NCBI RefSeq assembly: GCF_038070315.1 | Contig: NZ_JBBPCC010000002.1 | Span: 248,001 to 312,000 of the forward strand | Length of the DNA: 64,000 nt | Direction: 5' to 3' | DNA from: Paenibacillus_G filicis | Lineage (GTDB): Bacteria > Bacillota > Bacilli > Paenibacillales > NBRC-103111 | Shown here: one piece after another, positions 60,389-64,000 of the stretch | How the letters are laid out: every line of letters begins with the position of its first letter | How positions within the stretch are numbered: the first letter of the stretch is position 1 | The notes under the pieces: model-generated | What the model was told of the DNA's origin: nothing | Database searches by the model: none | Seen by the model: the letters and a program-made list of their open reading frames with translations, nothing else | Program-made: the position numbers and the translations under genes

Positions 60389-60664
60389 TTAGACCATCCG
60401 AACGCGGCCGGCTTCGTCTACGACGAACTTTTCCCGGCGTACGCGCGTCTCTTCCTTGTACAATTCCACGATGCGGTTCGGACTTGCCGAGTCGTCAATA
60501 CGGACGCTCCATCCGTTGCTGTCGAACAAGGCGACGACTTCCTCCAGCTCCAAATCCTTATAGCGCAATAGCCCGCTCAGGCCTGCCCATCTTTTTAACA
60601 GCACTTTCGTCGAGTGATTCAGTTTATCCGAAGTGTCAGTGATGGTTTTCTTTTTGAGGGTCAT
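60389..60664 (-). CDS. Hypothetical 91-residue protein
   Basis: Basic cytoplasmic protein starting MTLKKKTITDTSDKLNHSTKVLLKRW with GGAGGC upstream. The middle LRYKDLELEEVVALFDSNGWSVRIDDSASPNRIVELYKEE and end REKFVVDEAGRVRMV look like a compact alpha/beta domain. Family not recognised. Probably operonic with the downstream small genes. Confidence 0.65.
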   Translation of the reverse strand: MTLKKKTITDTSDKLNHSTKVLLKRWAGLSGLLRYKDLELEEVVALFDSNGWSVRIDDSASPNRIVELYKEETRVRREKFVVDEAGRVRMV

Positions 60665-60870
60665 GTCCGTATGCCTCCAGTGGCTTAGAATCAATTATTT
60701 ACATCCCATGATCATATCATGTTATATATACGGAAACAATACGCAGAAATCCTTCCTGCCAGCGTTCTTTCTTCGAGCTCCGGTATTCCTCCGCGACAAA
60801 AAAACAGGCCCCTGCTCCGCAATGTCATTTAGTTAACTCAAAGACAAGACCGGGAATAAAAATGGAATCC

Positions 60871-60911
60871 AAAAACGGCATGGGAAAAAGCCCAGTGCCG
60901 TTTCTTTTTTT
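60871..60911. terminator. Hairpin with T runs on both sides
   Basis: AAACGGCATGGG pairs with CCCAGTGCCGTTT with one bulge, flanked by T-rich tails on both strands. I see no confident gene on either side; 60665-61331 is otherwise AT-rich with no gene I can support. Confidence 0.65.
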
Positions 60912-61331
60912 GGAGGTATTCGGATTTTGTGGTTGAATGAACGATGTCAATGATCCACATTAACCATGAAATGGTAAATTCTAAAAAACGGGACAAGAAG
61001 GAGGAATTGAATGTACGGTACAAGTATAGTCTACTAGAAAATTAAAATCCGGTTGAAATGTTTTAATTATGATTGTGACAAGATGCCGGAACATACTTAG
61101 GGGTACCGCCAACATTCTAACGAAAATATACTTAAGCCCTGAATCGCGTCTGACTTGGCGTTTCCTTTCCTTTCTCTTAGCTTGGTCACCCGACAAACTG
61201 AATTAGACTGACTCATAAAGAAGCAGTGACGGACTAGGAATTCGAAAGACCTAGACTTTCGCTGCTTTTATTGGCTAACGTGTCGTGGAATTTTAGAGTG
61301 ACTCGGATAAAACTCTGATCGCTTGAGACTG

Positions 61332-61427
61332 TTAAGGCGGGTCCAGCACAGCATCATTATCGGCCACCGGAATCTGCTCTGTTGCCTGCATCAATAAGAG
61401 CAGACCGAGAGCGCGAATAATATTCAT
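61332..61427 (-). CDS. Possible 31-residue ORF coupled to TetR stop
   Basis: The ATG overlaps the TetR stop (ATGA). Hydrophobic start NIIRALGLLLLMQ, then an acidic tail. Could be a small coupled peptide or the remnant of a lost gene. No homology known to me. Confidence 0.25.
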   Translation of the reverse strand: MNIIRALGLLLLMQATEQIPVADNDAVLDPP

Positions 61428-62065
61428 GAAATGGATTGTAGAATACGAACGATCTCATTTTCAATATCGGAATCGTCAACAGAATCCAGATATTCAGGTC
61501 TAATCACTTGATACCGTTTCATTTTATAAAATTCCACAACTGCTTGTTTCAAGGTGAGATCATACCACTGAATACTAAATGTCGGTTCCAAGATGCGCCG
61601 CAGCGTAGCATCATCTTGAACTAAAGACAGCATAGCGTGTATTCTGTTGAAAATCTTCTTATCCATCCCGCTTTCAAAAAATGTTTGTAAATTTTTATTC
61701 CGATTTGTTTGGGCAATGACAAGAGTTTCAAAAAGCCGCGGATAGTATTCCTTGAGGTCTTGAAGGAACAAATCGGATAAATATATAACACATATCAACG
61801 ATTGCAGAAACGTTTTTTGATAACGCTCAATAAAAGAGACGGAATCATCATTTACAACGGCATCAGCCTGCTGCAAATAGTTAATTCCATGCTCTACAAC
61901 CTGCTCGATGATTTCATCTTTCGATGAAAAATGCTTATAAAGCGTCACTTTGCTAATATCCATATGTTTGGCGATATCGTCTATTTTCAATTGGCTGAAT
62001 CTGGTTTTTCTAATTACAGGTTTGATTTTATTAATATAATGTTCTGCGCTCACGGGTTTTCTCAC
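61424..62065 (-). CDS. TetR-family regulator of the SDR pair
   Basis: Repressor of 213 residues with the N-terminal HTH LKIDDIAKHMDISKVTLYKHFSSKDEIIEQVVEHG. The C-terminal ligand-binding region is not of a type I recognise. The start is GTG behind AAGGAGGC. Its gene is AT-rich compared with the SDR genes it faces. An inverted repeat at 62112-62135 in the shared promoter region is a probable operator. Confidence 0.88.
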   Translation of the reverse strand: MRKPVSAEHYINKIKPVIRKTRFSQLKIDDIAKHMDISKVTLYKHFSSKDEIIEQVVEHGINYLQQADAVVNDDSVSFIERYQKTFLQSLICVIYLSDLFLQDLKEYYPRLFETLVIAQTNRNKNLQTFFESGMDKKIFNRIHAMLSLVQDDATLRRILEPTFSIQWYDLTLKQAVVEFYKMKRYQVIRPEYLDSVDDSDIENEIVRILQSIS

Positions 62066-62111
62066 GATTGAAGCCTCCTTTGATGCTCATCACTAATATT
62101 ATAATATAATC

Positions 62112-62135
62112 ATTGTTATCACAAACGATAATAAT
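62112..62135. promoter_or_regulatory. TetR operator candidate
   Basis: ATTGTTATC and GATAATAAT are 9-base inverted arms (one mismatch) around ACAAAC, between the divergent TetR and SDR genes. Confidence 0.55.
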
Positions 62136-62253
62136 AAAAAATATTAAATTAACTATTTTAATAAAATTAGTTTATTTATTTATCCCCTTGTTGTATAATC
62201 GATCCTGTAACTAATATCCAAATTACGGATTATACAGAGGAGGCAAGATTAAA

Positions 62254-63012
62254 ATGGAAAATTCCAGCAAGGGAAAGTACGCTGGTAAGAAAGTCGTGAT
62301 CACGGGAGGTAGCAGCGGGTTCGGCTTCACAACGGCGAAGTTGCTGGCGGATGAAGGTGCGTGCGTTCTGATCACTGGGCGTACCCAAGCTACGCTCGAC
62401 TCAGCTCGTGAACAACTTGGCAACAACGCGGTCGCAGTGCTAAGCGATGCCGCGTCACTCAAGGATATCTACGCGTTGGCCGACCGGGTGAAAGCAGAGT
62501 TCGGCACGTTCGATGCCCTGTTCGTTAACGCTGGTGTCACGCGCTTCGCGCCTTTTGAGGCGGTGACGGAGGATGTGTACGATGAGCTACTAACAATCAA
62601 CGCCAAGGGTCCGTACTTCACCGTGCAGAAACTCGCCCCGTTGCTGAGCGAAGGAAGCGGCGTGGTGCTCACCACCTCTGTCGTCAACGTGTTGGGGATC
62701 CCGATGATCAGTGCATACGCGGCCAGTAAAGCAGCGCTGCGCTCTATGACTCGCAGTATGGCCCGCGAGCTGTTGCCGCGGAAGATTCGCGTCAACGCAG
62801 TCAGCCCTGGCCCCATCGACACAGGCATCTTGGAGAAGTCGATGCCGAAGGATGCAGCCGAACAAACTAAGGCGCAGATGAGCCAGGAGAATCCGATGCT
62901 GCGAGTAGGCGACCCCCTTGAGGTTGCCAAAGCAGTCGCATTTCTTGCGTTCGACGCCACTTACACCACCGGGGCTGAGTTCCCTGTGGACGGAGGCGGG
63001 TCTCAGATCTAA
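62254..63012 (+). CDS. Short-chain dehydrogenase/reductase
   Basis: Classical SDR of 252 residues. Cofactor motif VVITGGSSGFGFTTAKLL, ALFVNAGVTRF (NNAG-type), catalytic Ser in TTSVVNVLG, YxxxK in SAYAASKAALRSM, and RVNAVSPGPIDTGI. No Arg just after the first strand's acidic residue can be assigned, so NAD or NADP use is open. The gene follows a GGAGG site and is divergent from TetR. Codon use is G/C-ending and differs from the AT-rich regulator. Confidence 0.92.
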   Translation: MENSSKGKYAGKKVVITGGSSGFGFTTAKLLADEGACVLITGRTQATLDSAREQLGNNAVAVLSDAASLKDIYALADRVKAEFGTFDALFVNAGVTRFAPFEAVTEDVYDELLTINAKGPYFTVQKLAPLLSEGSGVVLTTSVVNVLGIPMISAYAASKAALRSMTRSMARELLPRKIRVNAVSPGPIDTGILEKSMPKDAAEQTKAQMSQENPMLRVGDPLEVAKAVAFLAFDATYTTGAEFPVDGGGSQI

Positions 63013-63154
63013 GTTACGGTGATAACCGTTCATCACCTGTTCCTACGTTGCAACATCTTCCACTTGTGTGGCATCAGATTAACCCCTTCGAGCTGCAGCG
63101 AGAGTACGTGGGCCCATTGAGGCTACAGCCCACCATTATAAGGAGGATTTTATT

Positions 63155-63979
63155 ATGCGTATTTTTGTCACAGGAGCAACAGGCTACATCGGTTCCGCCG
63201 TCGTCCGCGAACTTATTGATGCGGGTCATAAGGTCATTGGCCTTACCCGCTCAAACAATGGCGCCGCGGTACTGAAGGAAGCAGGGGCCGAGGTGCACCG
63301 CGGTGCCCTTGACGACCTCGATAGACTTCGCAGTGGCGCCGCCGCTGCGGACGGCGTCATTCACCTGGCGTTTAAGCACGACTTCTCGGACTTCGCCGGA
63401 TCGCTCACAACCGATCTGCGCGCCGTCGAGACAATGGGGGCGGTGCTCGAGGGCTCCGGCAAGCCGTTCGTGATCACCGCTCACATGAATGGGATGGCAT
63501 CGGAGAACGCGGCGTTCGCGCTGGCTGGAGTGCGAACATCGGTCGTCAATCTCGCACCGTCCGTGCACGACGAGACAAAAGCTGGCTTCGTCTCAATGTT
63601 GATCGACATTGCTCGTGACAAAGGCGTCTCGGCCTACATCGGTGACGGGTCCAACCGCTGGCCGGCCGTACATCGCCTCGATGCGGCGCGCTTGTTCCGC
63701 TTGGCGCTGGAAGCCGCCCCGGCGGGGTCACGGCTTGACGGGGTCGGAGACGAAGGCGTGCCATTCCACGACATCGCCGGCGTCATCGGTAAACACCTGA
63801 ACATGCCGGTGGTCAGTATTTCTCGCGAAGAGGCAGAAGCCCACTTCGGTTTTCTCGGCCGCTTGGCGGTGCTTGACATCCCGAGGTCGAGCGTACAGAC
63901 TCAGGAACTCTTGGGATGGCGGCCTGTGCATCCCGGGCTAATCGCGGATCTTGAACAGGGTCACTATTTCAACGGCTGA
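63155..63979 (+). CDS. Extended SDR / NAD-dependent epimerase-like protein
   Basis: Protein of 274 residues with N-terminal FVTGATGYIGSAVVRELIDAGHKVIGLTRS and GVIHLAFKHDF. The canonical YxxxK is not obvious, so it belongs to the atypical/extended SDR group (NmrA- or YwnB-like). The start has AAGGAGG. Follows the classical SDR by 142 bases and is probably also under TetR control. The stop is 21 bases before the window end. Confidence 0.88.
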   Translation: MRIFVTGATGYIGSAVVRELIDAGHKVIGLTRSNNGAAVLKEAGAEVHRGALDDLDRLRSGAAAADGVIHLAFKHDFSDFAGSLTTDLRAVETMGAVLEGSGKPFVITAHMNGMASENAAFALAGVRTSVVNLAPSVHDETKAGFVSMLIDIARDKGVSAYIGDGSNRWPAVHRLDAARLFRLALEAAPAGSRLDGVGDEGVPFHDIAGVIGKHLNMPVVSISREEAEAHFGFLGRLAVLDIPRSSVQTQELLGWRPVHPGLIADLEQGHYFNG

Positions 63980-64000
63980 ACGCTCATCGACTCTCTCGGT

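Noticed and set aside
60633..60836. 67-residue plus frame before the hairpin at 60871
   Set aside because: Overlaps the start of the 91-residue gene antisense, has no ribosome site and no recognisable domain.
60981..61196. 71-residue minus frame in the AT-rich gap
   Set aside because: No ribosome site, no family resemblance and composition typical of chance frames in AT-rich DNA.

Overview
The window looks like a Paenibacillus-type, low-to-moderate GC, spore-forming Gram-positive chromosome. Evidence: strong AAGGAGG-type ribosome sites with GTG and TTG starts, a YhcN/YlaJ spore lipoprotein, Bce-type and YesMN-type two-component systems, Lpl-type sugar ABC transporters, cre and Fur boxes, and an M-box leader. 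There are no rRNA or tRNA genes and no CRISPR array. I recognised no intact insertion sequence or prophage.

Layout. 1-2352 (minus): an M-box magnesium riboswitch with promoter and terminator leads into an OmpR-type regulator and a sensor kinase that runs off the left edge. 2637-4031: a GH8 glucanase/chitosanase gene broken by one in-frame TAG. 4115-6372: MarR regulator and DHA2 drug exporter with three related palindromes. 6622-13890 (minus): mannitol PTS operon mtlA-mtlR-mtlF-mtlD-ptsI-ptsH, with a cre at its promoter. 14015-19081: SufR-like cysteine-rich regulator plus J-domain protein, divergent from a FecCD permease, a lipoprotein and a ferrochelatase-like protein. Three copies of a CCTWAGGTAA palindrome lie between the two arms. 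19227-22490: small protein, then a Fur-box-linked AraC/binding-protein fusion and a siderophore-binding lipoprotein. 22523-24896: DUF7002-like, zinc-ribbon, Ena-like and YbaK proteins. 25083-34450: polysaccharide locus of a cytoplasmic heparinase-like lyase, an LplABC-like transporter and a YesMN-like two-component system. 34561-38173: cysJ-cysI sulfite reductase. 38477-45082: stalk-domain secreted protein and a BceRS-BceAB-like peptide-resistance module ending in a DUF418 gene. 45242-49055: DUF2203, DUF2277 and a large secreted GH5 glucanase with cohesin-like and dockerin modules. 49174-56172: TetR, three Fur-box iron genes, AraC and GH30. 56295-60664: spore lipoprotein, amidase, CBS protein, macro-domain protein and small proteins. 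61332-63979: TetR with two SDR oxidoreductases.

Two themes dominate. One is secreted and intracellular polysaccharide breakdown (GH8, GH5, GH30, lyase, mannitol). The other is iron: four binding proteins, two regulators that carry a binding-protein domain, one orphan permease, a ferrochelatase paralog and a SufR-like regulator.

The best candidate for an undescribed system is 14015-19081, where a possible Fe-S-sensing regulator co-transcribed with a J-domain protein faces an ATPase-less importer and a ferrochelatase paralog lacking one metal-site histidine. The M-box in front of a two-component system and the duplicated regulator/binding-protein pairs come next. All functions are inferred from reading the sequence. 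No database search was run, and family comparisons are from memory.
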